Assembly: GCA_025765615.1 (NCBI GenBank)
Contig: JAIVFJ010000203.1
Coordinates: forward strand, 1-64,000
Direction: 5' to 3'
From: Zopfochytrium polystomum
Taxonomy: Eukaryota > Chytridiomycota > Chytridiomycetes > Chytridiales > Chytridiaceae
DNA length: 64,000 nucleotides
Below, one piece after another: positions 1-11,865 of this stretch. The position numbers and the translations under genes are program-made. The stretch's first letter is position 1. Each line of letters starts with the position of its first letter. The notes beneath the pieces were generated by a model. The model ran no database searches. It had not been told where the DNA came from and saw nothing but the letters and a program-made list of their open reading frames with translations.

Positions 1-938
1 TTCCTTTTCTTCACGCGGGGGCGAGATAGTAGGGTGAAAGATGGGTTAAGAGCGGCAGGAGGAGTTTAAGGGAATGGATGGCGTGAAATCGTGTTATTCC
101 GACTCACTCTCTGCTTGACCCTCCTTCTGCCCTTCGTTGTTCCGACTTCCCCTGTATTTCCCGCAGCTGGAGGCATGTCAAAGCCGTGTACGCATCTCGA
201 GAGCGAAAAACTCGCGCCTGACGGCCAGGCCAATTGTGTTCGGATAGAACTGCAGGAAAGCCGACGGATGCAGCAATTCTCATGGAGCGATTGCAAGTAC
301 TTGAGACTCGAGCGTCGCGGCAGTGGGAATAGCCCTGCTGAGCGGGTCTGGGAAAATGGAAAGGAGAGGTGGATTGAGTCCTGGCGGGAAGAATGGAGAC
401 AGACGAAAGAAGCCAAATTAGTATTTGAGCAATTGTGACAGATTCGAAGACTAACTGCGAACGCATGTTCGACCGTGGTGTGAAGTCGGGGCGGCCTGGA
501 GATCGATCAATGTGATTGTCTGATTGTCATCTGCCACTTGTAGATCTCGGTGCTCGGGCCACGCGACTCGCGAAGACGTGGCCGTCGCAAACAGCCTTGT
601 TTGTGATACGTACCCCACTCTCCTGCACAGCCAACCACAGATCGCAGACTGCACTTCGTGGAAACTAAAGGTAAACCTTCGTTCTCTTTTTCGGAACATC
701 CCTGTTCGAATGATCCAAAAATGTTTGCGCTTGATAGAGAGATGGGGAGAATATCGTCGAGAGCAAACTCAGATACTGATTCGATTGGATCACAATCGCG
801 AACTGCCATAAATTGCCAACTATCCCTCACCGTCACTCAGTCCCCGATCGCACGATTCTCTCGTTTGCCCAGTGAAGGCACGGTGACAACCCACCGATCT
901 TCGCTTACTATTGGGGCGCCCCTCGTGACCAAAGAAAC
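1..938. other. Intergenic, no supported gene
   Basis: No gene that I can support. A plus-strand reading frame at 91-438 starts with a hydrophobic stretch resembling a signal peptide (rich in Leu, then PTSPVFPA), but the rest has no recognisable domain, no matching partner exon and mixed base composition. I do not call it. The 3' end of this stretch may contain the promoter of the bZIP-like gene that follows. Confidence 0.4.
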
Positions 939-1676
939 ATGGACCACCGCCGCCTTCAGTCAGTTCTCCTGGTGAGATATTTTTGGTTTTCCCGAAGACA
1001 TCGGTTGGTTTTGTTTTTTTGCTAAGCGTTGACAAGCAGTTTCGCTTCACTCTTGATCCTGCCGTCGCAATTAGGTTTGCTTCATATCGATTCCTCGAGG
1101 CAGCCCGCATGAATCCTCATCTCTTCCATCTGGTGCTCCCGCATCTACCGACGACACGCCGATGCTTGCAGCACGTATCAAACTAGTGGGCTGGGCGGAC
1201 ACGCGGGGGCGCCACCACAAAAGCGGTCAAGGCCGACAGCCGAAAACCAATCGGCAAAACCGCCGCCTCTCGCAACCAAAAACAGCTGGCGCCCCGGCAG
1301 AGCGTGCCGCTCCAGCAGCGCGAGCTGCGGAGGCCGAGGACTTCCGAGAGGCCAAGAAACGGCGCAACACCGAGGCTGCGAGGACGCTCCCGTCTGCGAA
1401 AGCGGCAAACTGTTGAGTGCCTTACACTCCTGTTTTTTCCCTCCGAGACGTCATGACCCACTACCTACTCTTCTACACTCGAACTCGGTTCAGCAGCTTG
1501 AGTCCCACTGCCAATTCCTCCAGGAAGAAAACAGCCGGCTCGAGACTCAGCTGGAGCAGTGCCGGGTCGACACTGAGGAGCTACTGGTCCGCAACCACTC
1601 TTTACGGGAAGCTGTGGACAGGTTGGAACGCCATGAGGCTGGCAAAACGTCTTGTGTGTCAAAAAGACATAAATGA
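939..1676 (+). pseudogene. bZIP transcription factor, frame-broken
   Basis: A basic region followed by a leucine zipper is visible, but the frame breaks inside the basic region. Frame 1 reads KKRRNTEAAR up to 1383. One extra A at 1384 then throws it out, and from 1385 the expected RSRLRKRQT follows, restoring the bZIP signature N-x7-R. An intron (1412-1493, GT to CAG, phase 0) leads to the zipper exon 1494-1676, which starts QLESHCQFLQEEN with leucines at heptad spacing. A possible upstream model is exon 939-971 (MDHRRLQSVLL), an intron to 1074, then exon 1075-1411, all phase 0; this part is weak. The second bZIP gene in the window (26067-28546) has its intron after the same residues (RK-x-Q-T). 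The single-base insertion could be a real pseudogene lesion or a sequencing error. Confidence 0.55.
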
Positions 1677-1844
1677 TTTGGGTTCGTTTGGGAAGCGGTA
1701 CAAATACATTGCACAGAAGTTTATTTTCGTCCTTCCCGTATGCGTATTTGTTTCACTTTAAGCTCACATAATGTGCAGGTCATCGTTCAATGCGAATGTT
1801 TATGCTACTTGTCGTTCTTTGACGTACATACCAATCCTGAAAAG

Positions 1845-4445
1845 TGAAAAAGGGCAAAAGGAGATGTCTAGGGGCCACTAGAAAGGATAATGTATTTGGA
1901 GTCTTAAGAAGCCCAAGAAACACAAAAGAAAATCTCTCTTACTACACACACAGAAGACTCTCACACTAAGACCAAAGGCAACTGTGAAAAGGTTGGCCAC
2001 AGTAGCAAAGAATGTGCAGGGTTCTCTGGTCCATGACACAGTGTGAGGACTACACCAAGGTCTCAGTGATAAAGTCTAGGAATTTTATTCACAAAAACAA
2101 GCTTACCTGTCATAAAACCGCAAGGATTGGGACCCCTATTGTTATTCCCCAGTTCTTTAGTTTCCAAGGCGTTATCAAGTGTAGTTGCAGCTGGCCAGTC
2201 TTTATTATTGGGCCTAACACTTTGTCTGAACAGTTTCCGTTGCACCAGGGTTTCCCCAACATATTTTTCTTTTTGGTGACCAATAGAGACTGCCTGACTG
2301 CCTAGGGATGGGGTGCCTGACAGGCTGTACCCCAAGCCCACCTAATTTATTATTTGTTTTCGGCACTTGTACATACACGCATAGGGTTGGGGGGACTTAA
2401 GAGCATTTGTGGTGGATACTCCAAGTCAGGGGGTTTGACTTGTCAATTTTCTCTCTGTTTTTGGGCCATTTCTCTTTTCCTTTTTTCTTCAATCTGATTT
2501 CTGCCCTTTGGCACCAATACAGAGTCCCTTCAATCCATCTGGCTTGCAACGGTGAGGGCAGCAAGAGGTGGTACACACCCAGGTGAGTACATGGTCCCTT
2601 CGGGGGCTCCTCCAAAAGGGCTGCGGGTGGGGAATGCAGCTGGCCCCACCACCAACTGTGGTGACACTGCTGGCTCTGTGTTGGAGTGAGGGTCACAGGC
2701 ACTCGCCAGCCGCGAGAGCGGACAGTGATGGCATTGTTGACCTTGCGAGGGTGTTGGTGGCCAGTAGCACGGCCCCTGACACCTGAGAGTTTCGATCTTA
2801 CGAGTGCCTGCCTCGGTCCTATTGCTATGAGAGTGAGATGTGTGAATACGAGTGCGATGTGATAAAGCCTGTTGGTCGAGTGACCGTGCTGACCCAGCCT
2901 GGCAGGGTGTGTGTAAGATTGCAGGTGTTTCCACATGCAAGCTCCCTGCTGGCGACCTTCTGACCCCCTACAAAGTCGACTCCCTTGTCTCTCTCCCCCC
3001 ATGTCGCTGGTGTTGACAAGGGCTCCTGCAGCACCGTCTGCGACGAGGGGCGCTAGGTCGTGCCCCTGTCTGTCCTGTTGCTATTAACTGCTCCTGTTGT
3101 ATTTGTGATTAGGTTCCTGAGATAAAACCCCCCTGTTTCCCTCTTCTCTCTCTTTATTTCTGCAGTTGTGTTGCGCCCTCAGGAGTGCCCTTCTGTTTCC
3201 CCCTCGCACCAGCCCCACGGTCACGAGAGTAATGGGTGATCCTGCACTGATCCTTCAGAGGATTGTTCCTCTGAATGTTCATTCTTTGTGTTTGAGACCC
3301 TGTTAGACAAATCAGCAGGGGTACTTTGTGGACTAGGCAAGTAGTATGGTTGAAACACCCCTAGACAACAGCCCAATAAAGTTAGTTTTAGCCTATTATT
3401 TGCTTTCCCTCACTCTATGGCCCAGATCCCAGGGTCAAAGGAGTGAGTATAGTCTCAGAACAGAGTAGGCCCCAATGGGAGGCACAAGTCAAAGCCAAAG
3501 GGGACTGGGAAATACTGTAAGAATACTGCAAGGAGGAGGGGGATACCTGAGAGACCATTCCTGCAGCAGTGCCTGACCAGCCAACTCATTCATATCACCT
3601 TGAGAGACCTGGATTTGACTAGATGTATTGACAGGAGCCTAGGGGCACCACCACAGATTTGCCCTCCATCCTTCCATCTCCAAGTGGCTCCTACCTAGTT
3701 CAACCAAAGCAGTATGCAGAAATGGTGAGGTGCACGGTGGCTTGAACCCAGCACACTGCTGTGATGGCCAAGAGGACTCCAAACCTCCTGTCATACACCA
3801 GGGGACTGCCAACCCCAGTTCTACACACAGTCAGGATGAAAAGGGCAGGCAAGGCAACTTCAGGGCACAGGTTCACATACTCAACAAGATGAGGGGGCAG
3901 CAGCTTAAATAGGAAGGTTGGAATCACCAGGGAGGAGGGAAAAAGAAGGAAAAACACATACAAAACAGCAAAACAATAAGTAAAACCTCAAAGAAAAGAA
4001 TCGAAGGAGTGAGTCACCAAGAAACGGGGCTGAGCCAGCGAAGCAAGGAAGACAGCCCAGAGAATCATGGGGCATTTCTTAGCAAACAGGGTGGAAGGCT
4101 GGCAAGAAATGATTGGTGCAGAGAATAAGACAGTCTCTCACAGCCACGGAGGAAAGGAAAGACACAGACAGAGACAACAAGGGAGAAATCAAAGAGAAAG
4201 CAGGAAAAACGGGGAAAACAGGATAAATTACTAATTGAAAAGATAAGTTAAAATGAGCCAATGAAATGGGAAGGAAGTACCCCTCTATGAGGCATTACAT
4301 CATGGTAGTAGGCGGTAGAGCTTGTTAGCTCTGACATCATCTTGTTAACTCTGTCCATCTAGGCACTTCTCCCTCAGAAGTGTTTCAGTCCTTAGTCATC
4401 TCCAATAGTGAGGCGTCATTAGCCAGTCAAAGTAGGACTTCGAAG
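1845..4445. repeat. Duplicated intergenic repeat, unit A (LTR-interrupted)
   Basis: This block matches unit B (4716-5720) piecewise and in order. Shared landmarks include GTCTAGGGG..CACYAGA..GG near 1865 and 4745, CTCTGGTCCAWGACACAG near 2024 and 4917, CCCCAATGG near 3470 and 4937, GGGGGCAGCAG near 3893 and 5164, GAGGCATTACATYATGGTAG near 4287 and 5602, and CAGAAGTG near 4373 and 5655. A 1.4 kb element (2042-3459) is inserted in unit A only. No protein is encoded. The purine-rich strand suggests degraded non-coding repeat DNA; the family is unknown. Confidence 0.7.
2042..3459 (+). mobile_element. Solo-LTR-like element, copy A
   Basis: A 1418-bp element, closely collinear with the copy at 51512-52964. 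It starts TGTGAG and ends near GTATAGTCTCAGA; in copy B the ends are TGTGAGACTA and TAGTCTCACA, a perfect 10-bp inverted terminal pair. It is flanked by a 4-bp direct repeat ACAG (2038-2041 and 3460-3463), and unit B of the host repeat supplies the empty site (GACACAGAGAAACCCC). TG...CA ends, a 4-5 bp target duplication, 1.4 kb length, no coding capacity and an AATAAA near the 3' end (3374-3379) fit a solo LTR of a retrotransposon. A non-autonomous TIR transposon is the alternative. Strand is chosen so that the AATAAA lies at the 3' end. Confidence 0.75.
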
Positions 4446-4620
4446 TAATAATAATAAAATAATAATAAATTAATAATAAATTGAGCTCAGAAGAGGCAGA
4501 CAAACAGAGCCAGTCAGAGGCCGTATAGAAGCCAATAAATAATAAGGGTGTAGGAATCCAAGCCTAGTCATGTTTTGCAAGCAAAACACAGATTGAGAGG
4601 GTAATCCTCACAATTACCTG
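4441..4620. repeat. AT-rich TAA-type microsatellite and short repeat
   Basis: ATAATAATAAAATAATAATAA-type sequence from about 4446 to 4482 lies between the two repeat units. It is followed by TAATCCTCACAATTA near 4601, a block that recurs near 6018 together with the downstream GGTATAC. No gene is seen here. Confidence 0.6.
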
Positions 4621-4715
4621 TTAAAAAGTGAGAGGGTATACTGTGAGACTGTGCTCTCTAAATCTCCTCACCCTGGGCTGGAGGTGGAAATAGAGCAATG
4701 GCCTAAATACCAATC

Positions 4716-5720
4716 CTATCTAATGAAAAGGGGCAAAAGAAGGTGTCTAGGGGTCACCAGACAGGAAAATGTATTTGGAGTCTACTAAAGCCCATCATCA
4801 AACACAAAAGAAACTCTTTAAACACAAAAAAAGAGCAGTTATCACACATCTAAAAGGGAAACATAAGAAAAGTGTGACAAAGGTGGCACAATCACAAAAG
4901 AAAGTGCAAAATGCCTCTGGTCCAAGACACAGAGAAACCCCAATGGCAAAGCCAAGGGGACCGAATCACTCGGTAAGGAATGAGACTTAGGGCAACAAAG
5001 GGGGCGCCTAAGGCAGCACCAACCAATCTGTGCCAGCTCCTTCCCAAGGCAGAAGCCAAGGGGGAGGCAAGAGAGTAACCCAACTCAATCCAAGGAGGGG
5101 GCACACAGGGTGAAAGGGCAGGGAAGGGACTTCAGGTACAGTTCTCACAGTCAACAAGAAGGGGGGGCAGCAGTTTAAATAGGAGAGGGTTGGAATCACA
5201 GGGAGGAGAGTAAAAAGGAGGGAAAGCACATACAAAACAGCAAAACAATAAATAAAACAGTAAAGAACAGAAGGGGTGGGTGATTCACCAAATGGGGCGG
5301 AGCCATCAACAAAAAGAGACAGCTCAGAGAATCATGGGGCCATTTCTTGGCAGACAGCCACCAGAGCAGAGTGGAGGGGGTGGGGGTGGAGGAACTGGCA
5401 AAAAATGATTGGTGCAGACAAGAAGACACTCACCACAGCCACAGAAAGAAAGGAAGACACACAAAGAGAGACAGTAAACAAACAACTAAATAAAAGATAA
5501 AACAAGAAAAAGAGCCAAAACAAAGGAAAATACTAATTGAAAAAATAAGTAAAAATCATCAATAGAAAGAGAAAGAAAAGCCCTGTCTTCTCATACCACT
5601 CATATGAGGCATTACATTATGGTAGCTGGGCATCTGGACTTTGCACTTCTCCCACAGAAGTGGTTCAGTCCTTAGTCATTCCAAAAGTGAGGGGTTATTA
5701 GCTGGACATGTTGGACTTTG
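4716..5720. repeat. Duplicated intergenic repeat, unit B (uninterrupted)
   Basis: Second copy of the repeat described for 1845-4445, without the 1.4 kb insertion. The two copies share about ten anchor blocks in the same order but differ by many substitutions and short indels, so the duplication is not recent. It contains no convincing reading frame. It defines the pre-insertion site for LTR copy A. Confidence 0.7.
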
Positions 5721-5727
5721 CAGTCCA

Positions 5728-5802
5728 ACAGTCTGCATGTCTCAAACTTGGCACCTTCCCAATTGAAGGGAGCGCTCTAACCACTGAGCAAGGAAGCCCT
5801 AT
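5728..5802 (-). repeat. tRNA-like sequence (SINE head or tRNA relic)
   Basis: On the minus strand this reads like the 5' half of a tRNA: GCTTCCTTGCTCAGTGG, then TTAGAGCGCTCCC, a D-arm/A-box arrangement. It is followed by a potential anticodon stem (TCCC..GGGA) around a 7-nt loop with CAA at the anticodon position. The T-arm (AGTTTGAGAC) is degenerate and no good acceptor stem closes, so I read it as a tRNA-derived repeat rather than a functional tRNA. Confidence 0.4.
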
Positions 5803-6054
5803 GCCAGCAGTTGAGCAAACACTGACTCACTCAGTCTGCAGCTGTTGTACAGAATAATAATAATAATAATAGCAAATAATAATAGTGACAGGTGATGTAG
5901 GCGCGACAACAAGTGTCAGTCAGTGGCTTATGTGGACAACCAATAATAATAAGATAATAATATATACAACAAAGTCCAAGCCGAATGCGTGTATAACGCG
6001 CTTCGAGACAGGTGGATAATCCTCACAATTATCAGTGAAAAAGTGGGTATACAC

Positions 6055-6152
6055 TCTTTTATTTGAGGTCACAGGCATGACAGCCTGTCGTCCTCACAAT
6101 ACACTTAATTTATTTGAGGTCACAGGCTCGACAGCCTGTCATCCTCACAAGT
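6055..6152. repeat. Local tandem duplication, ~53-bp unit
   Basis: TTTGAGGTCACAGGC-x-(A/C)GACAGCCTGTC(G/A)TCCTCACAA occurs at about 6061-6099 and again at about 6114-6150. Each unit contains an internal ACAGGC..GCCTGT inverted pair. Function unknown. Confidence 0.6.
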
Positions 6153-6617
6153 TGCAAGGGTGTGGTGGCATGTGTGTAGTTTCATTAAGGTCAAGGGTTT
6201 TGTGTTTTTCCTGCGTGGCATTTCCTGTCACATAGCGAAATAATAAAATATTTAGAAAAATACCAATCAATCTGATTACAAGAAAGATCATTTAAAATTC
6301 CCCACAATGCAAACAACCAAAACCACAGCAATTGACGTGTCATATAACCTTGGTCATCAATATTTATTAACTATAAAAGCCTCACTGCCTTGAGTAGTCT
6401 GAAGAGCTTCTGACTCCAATTGGATGTTACCAGTGTGGTCTTTCTTAATTACATGCGCTGTGAGATCTCCCTTTCATCCTCAGGGGCTCATCTATAGTCA
6501 AGTGGCAAAAGGGATAAGGCAAGTCTTTAAGATGGGAAGCTCCTGGTTATTAGCAGAGCCAGAACCCTGGATTCACACAGATGAATGATGTGATTCAGTT
6601 CTATCTTGTTGAAGGAT

Positions 6618-6684
6618 AGCTGGACCGAGTGGAGTTGCTCAGTGAAGAGTACCCCACAGGCCCGAGGTTCATGTCGTGACTGTC
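6618..6684 (+). repeat. tRNA-like sequence (SINE-type)
   Basis: Contains GGACCGAGTGGAGTTGC (A-box of the Ser/Leu-tRNA type, 6622-6638) and, about 35 bp later, CCCGAGGTTCATGTCGTG (B-box-like, 6661-6678). The spacing suits a pol III type 2 promoter, but no acceptor stem is evident. It resembles the segment at 8931-8995. Confidence 0.35.
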
Positions 6685-8930
6685 CAAGTTAGCAATTAAG
6701 TTGAAGTCATGTGCTTATCCAGATGGAATCACTAGTGGGTGGCAAGTCTGCACAGTGCGTGCTGCGAAGAGGACCTCATGCGAAGAGCACATGACAGCTG
6801 CTACCAAGGTCAATGGCCACGATCTGTGCTCCGTCATCGAGCGCCTGCGTAGCTGTACCTCCAGACGCAGAGACCTTTGGATGAATCACCAGCAGTGAGA
6901 AAGACAGGTAATCTGCTTATTGAGAGTAGAGGAGATAGTCACGAGCAGTGAAGGAGGAAAGGAGGTATTTATTCAGGAGGAAAGAAAAAGCAAGGAGGGC
7001 GGCGATCTGATTGCCCGTGGCAGCGCCGATATGTGGAAAAGGAGGAGGCAGTTGGATCAGGACCTGTGTGTGTGCGAATCACTCGCATCCCTTGTCACAT
7101 GTCACAATACAGTTTTGTTTTTGCTTCCACTCACTCTGCGTCGCCTGCCACTGTTTGTGTGCGGCACACCGTCGCACTGTGCCCACGAGTCCACCCGACA
7201 CAAACAGGGAAGACACTGGAAAAGGAATAGGAAAGAAGAGGAAACAAGGCACAATAAGAGGGGGGACACGGGAGAAATGAGGGAAATACACGAAATACAT
7301 AAAGGAACAAAGGAACGGTCATAAAAGAAAAAGGGGGCGCTATGCTTGCGTGCTGGCCCAGTGCCCACAGCAGCGCTGGAGGTAAAAGATAGCTCTTGAC
7401 CGCTTAATCGGGTGGACGCCTGGTGAGCAGTCGCAAAGAAGTGGGTGGGCCAATGATTGTCCTTGTCATAGTCGCTGGGAGAATAAGGCTATGCCAAGGA
7501 CTAGCTGCCGAGATTGCTTAGTAATCTCACAACATCAGTGCAGGAACAGTGGATTGAAAGTTGGGAAAAATGAAATAAGAAGAAAACTGAGTAAAAATAA
7601 GAATGAATGAATAAGGGTGTGCCTTGTGCTTAGGCCCAATCAGCACAAGGAACACAGGATGCTCTTTTATAGTGATATACACTGGAGCCTGTGAAGGAAT
7701 GTGATGAATGGTAATAAAGATAAATATAATATAGGGGGCCAATATAAGGACAAAGCCATCACTGGGAAAGCGCTTTTAGGGAGACCCCAGCAAAGACGAT
7801 GATCCATGAGACTAGGAATCTCACACGCACAGTTCTACGGTTCTCTAAATGAGAAAAACTATTACATCCCTCTTAAGTAGAGGTGAAGAATTGGATAAAG
7901 GAGCCAGATATTCAACAAGTTTAGTGGACATATCCTGCCAATGGTGTAGCTAAGCACTAATACCCCCTTTTTCTACACTTCTTAAATACGTTCGTTGTCC
8001 AGAAGGCGACTTGTACTTTAAAGCCAACGAAATAAAACAATGCACACGCAAACACGAATCGAGTATTTTGGCCCCATTTAACCAATGGCTTGAAAGTAAG
8101 TTCATTTACAACACAGTTCACTTAGCCAAATGATCAGACTCAAGATTCTTGGCAAAATCAGTCCAGGAATTTGAAGCTTCATTTGTGCCTTGAAAGCTTT
8201 TTGAGGAAGTAGGAGTGGAGAAGGTGGAGATGTGTGTTTGTGTGTTTGTGGCTGGTCCTTCTTTCTACACTTGGAGGAAGAAAAAACCTGTTTACAGCCA
8301 TATCCGAAAAATTTTTGGCAACCAAGCGAAAATCAAGTGAAAATCAACTCCAAATCGAGTGCAACAGATAGGGCTAGAGTCTGACAGCTGAATTTCCACA
8401 GACAAAGTTTTGTTTTGCCAGGTCTGTCTCCTGTGAGGCTTGGCAGATCGGATAGCATAGGTTAAGACGCCCTTATCCGAAACCGTGCAAAAGCAAAAAT
8501 CTGCTAACTGTAACCGAACCGGGACCACTCGCTATATCTGTATCCTAACTTTAACCGGGGTTTGGCCGATTAATTATCGGTTAGTTGTGAAAGCCAAGCC
8601 AGTCAAAACTGATGTTTTTGGTTAAAAAATTCCTTAACCGTATCCTTAACTGATCCTAACCGGAGAAGAGTTAGAAAATTTGACCTCTATCCTAGCCGAA
8701 AAATAACAGTTTGGGATTGCGGTTTGAACCAATGAACCGCTGAGCCTTTGTCTCCCGCCCATCCGCAGTGAGTTGATTTTGATTTGCACTTCAGATGGTT
8801 GCCCAATGTTTTCAGGCTAGCGCTGTAAACAATTGACATAATAACAAACGAGCGAAATGCCCAAATTTGGTTTTGTCTTCTCCTGATGGGGGATCTGACA
8901 GTCTACGGCCCCTCACAAGAGCCTACCTGG

Positions 8931-8995
8931 GAAAGCATGGGGGGTCTGGGTAACTGTCACTCAAGGGCCCAGGGTTCAAGTCACGACGCCAGCTG
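8931..8995 (+). repeat. tRNA-like sequence (SINE-type)
   Basis: CTGGGTAACTG followed by GGGCCCAGGGTTCAAGTC at about 8966-8983, a good B-box/T-loop. The A-box is weak. It probably belongs to the same tRNA-derived family as 6618-6684 (shared GGCCC..GGGTTCA..GTC..GACG arrangement). Confidence 0.3.
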
Positions 8996-9920
8996 TTGAA
9001 GGCAACAAGAAAGTGTATGGTCTTGAATCGCAAGGAGTAGTGCGGTGGAGATGCCTGATGACCCTGTAAGTCCGTAGTGCATGGGGTGGGTTTGCTGAGG
9101 TGATACCTGGACGTAGTGGCTCTTTCTCTTCCTGTCAGCCCCTACAGGGCTGGAACAATTTAAAAAAAAAATCAAAAAATCAAAAAAAAAAATCAGACAA
9201 ACTACGAGGGCAAACACGCCATGATTTCTCAGAGGCTTTACCTGTTCCCACTGCTCTTCTTCTGCCAGCAGGGTGGCGCAAGTGTTCCAAAAAATGCAGT
9301 GTGTCCAGTTGCTGCTCTGCTGGGGGCTGCCCAGCTGTCCCCTTTTAAAGCAGGTGTCAGAGGCACAGCCTGGGAGGTCTGAACCTTTGACTGTGGGAGT
9401 CGTTTGAGTTTGGGAGACGTTCAGGTGGCCTAGCCAGGGACAATGACACCCTGTTGCATCACGCTGATGTGGCCAAACGCCATGGAGTATGCAAGTAAAG
9501 AAGTAATCATGGCTCCAGATTAATTCCTTTCAAATTGCCAGTGTAAAGCACAATGATGTAGTGTCAGTCCCGTAAATTGAAACCTCAAGGACCTTACCAA
9601 GCACTTGTACAACGCTCAAATACCTGCAGAGGAGAGCAACTGAGTCAAACAATCTGTAATAAAGTACTACCAATGTGCGTATACTCCAACAATGGAGCCT
9701 GTCAGAACCCTCTCAGTCCGCATCAGCAAATCGACTTTGCGAGGTGGAGCGACAAAGCAGAAGATGAGTCTGTGTGGCGGACAGACCCCTGCGGAGAGAA
9801 CGCATTGGACAAACAACAAAGTTCAAAATCCAATTAAGTACTTGATACACGTTGACAAATGAAACAGACATAAATTATTCACCATTTGGTGCAAATCTGG
9901 AATATGTAAGGGACATGGGA

Positions 9921-9990
9921 CATGTTAGAGCACTGGTTACCGTGCGCCATGCAAGCATTTAGTGTTGGGGTTCAAATCCCTGCTGATGTT
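9921..9990 (+). repeat. tRNA-like sequence with good A and B boxes
   Basis: TTAGAGCACTGGTTA (9925-9939) matches a pol III A-box/D-arm, with GCAC..GTGC able to pair as a D-stem. GGGGTTCAAATCCC (9967-9980) matches a B-box with a T-stem and 7-nt loop. The anticodon arm and acceptor stem do not close properly, so a tRNA-derived SINE or tRNA pseudogene is more likely than a working tRNA. Confidence 0.45.
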
Positions 9991-11865
9991 ATGCTTTTCC
10001 TGGGGTAGTCTGCTGCAGAGGCGCCTTCGCCTTCTTACTGTAACGGCAAGTAACCCTGCATGTCTTCTAGTTTGTAATTGGACTCCTTCTGTGAGGTCTA
10101 TGCCGCACGGTGCCAGCTGGCTCCATCAACAGTCATTTACTTTTTGACAGGAGATATCTTTATGAGGAACAAAAATGTGGGAGGTTCAATTGAGGGGTTA
10201 GCTTGTACTTCTGGGACGCTGCCAATGTGCCGAGTATTGGTGCATCTTCAACAAAGGAATGCCCTAAGCCAGTATGGCATCTGCCAGTATCACACAGAGC
10301 AGGGCTCAACGTGAGAACCACCCAGGTAGTGGATGGAAGAGAAAGGAAGTGAAGGAAACCTCGCCCAGCTGGGCATACACACACTGGCCTGGGAAATCAT
10401 ACCTCAACTAGCTTGGTCTGGTGGCACTAGCCTGGGGAGAAACACCAAAGAGGAAAGAAAAGCATAGGTTGTTACCTAGGTAGGATTTATTGAGAGAGTT
10501 AGAGTTTAATGAAGAACAAGAAAGAAAAGAGAGGGAGTATTTATAGGAATGAAAGCACACATTACCCACACCTTTTAAGATCCTCTGACCTGCCTTCAAG
10601 AGTAAAGATGAGTTAAGACGGCCTTCAGGCTGGTCCCAGTGTTATCTACACTTCTCCCGCTCTTTGACACTGTACAAGTGCTTAGAGGTGGTTTCGATCC
10701 CCAGTCTGGGTAAACCACATTAGTGTGCTTCACTCTAGCAATTTGATAGGAATGATTACAGGAGCTTGACAGGGAGCCTGACTTACTTCTTGTTGGAACT
10801 GACTGGTTAGCACCAAGAGACACAAGACAGACCTGAACCTATTGTGACTGTCAGTTATCATTCTCACAATGCCCATGGGAGAGTGAGCCACTGCCAATGC
10901 AGACCTGGGTGCTGGCTTGCGCTGTTGACAAATACTCTGAGTATTAAGTGGAACAGAAACCTGGTGTAACAGTTTTACTCCTCCTCTGCTCAAGCAGATA
11001 ATATAGGAGAGGTTTTTACCCTGTGCCAGTCATGCTTGCCTTGCAACTATTGCAGCATGCATATCATCATTATGTATCAATTATTCACAACAGAGCTTTC
11101 TCTCCAAGTTGGGAGAAGGACCACCACAAACACACATCTCCACTTCATTTTACTCCTTCCACTCACTCACACAGAGTAGACTGTTTACACTGCTTTGCAC
11201 ACATAACTCCATGGAAGTTCTGGCCAAATCAATGTGATTCAGCAATGGTGTCATGCCTGCCTCCTGACTCCTCAAAGTCTAAACTCTATCTCTCATAGCT
11301 AAAAGACTATCACCAAAGTCTGATTCCTGAGATCACCTGCAGTATAAAGGGGGAGCACCAGCAGCTCCAGAGAAGCATCATCCCAAGATCCTGATCAAAT
11401 CTGCCTGCTCTCTCGCTACCGTCTAGCACAACAAACAAAAACCATTACTGTTATCTGAGTCACCATACCCTCTACCTTGACATGTGAAGCTCTTCAAGGT
11501 CCAGCTTCGGGAAGAACCTCCTTTAACTGTCCAGTTGCAGAGGAGGAGAAGAAAACCATTTGCACCAGGAGAACAGCAGTAATCAGGCAAATAGCTAATC
11601 ATTTCATTAAGATTTTTGTTGCTCAACATGTGTAACTTGCTGTTTTGACCCCCGTCGTCTTTCAACTCTCTTCAGCTCGTCTATTTTCCCGCTCCCTTCT
11701 CTTACAAAAAGTGCGAGGTGAAATTGCGGATCTTTGATGGCAATTTATTCATTTTAGAGATTTTATTTCTGCAACAAAACGGAAAGAACCGTTTGGAGAA
11801 GGAAATGACGATCATCAAAAAAGTTTTGAATCAAGCAACGCCATGCGCCAAAACAAGGCTTCGTT

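Larger units (their letters stand above)
5803..11865. other. Long gene-free, repeat-bearing intergenic region
   Basis: About 6 kb without a supported gene. Visible content: TAA-type microsatellites near 5850-5960; a local tandem duplication near 6060-6150 in which a GAGGTCACAGGC..GACAGCCTGTC motif occurs twice; several tRNA-like segments (listed separately); A-runs near 9161-9194; a region at about 8470-8700 with repeated AACCG/CTTAAC words; and a TATAAAG near 11344 with no recognisable gene after it. Open frames here are short, lack codon bias and show no domain. Confidence 0.5.

Noticed and set aside
2397..3002. 201-aa ORF inside LTR copy A
   Set aside because: Not preserved as an open frame in copy B and without a recognisable domain.
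6920..7324. 134-aa plus-strand ORF
   Set aside because: Charged low-complexity ends, no domain, no homologous copy in the window; overlapping frames are equally long.
10680..10720. B-box-like GTTTCGATCCCC as a tRNA gene
   Set aside because: No A-box at proper spacing and no cloverleaf; left out of the tRNA-like list.
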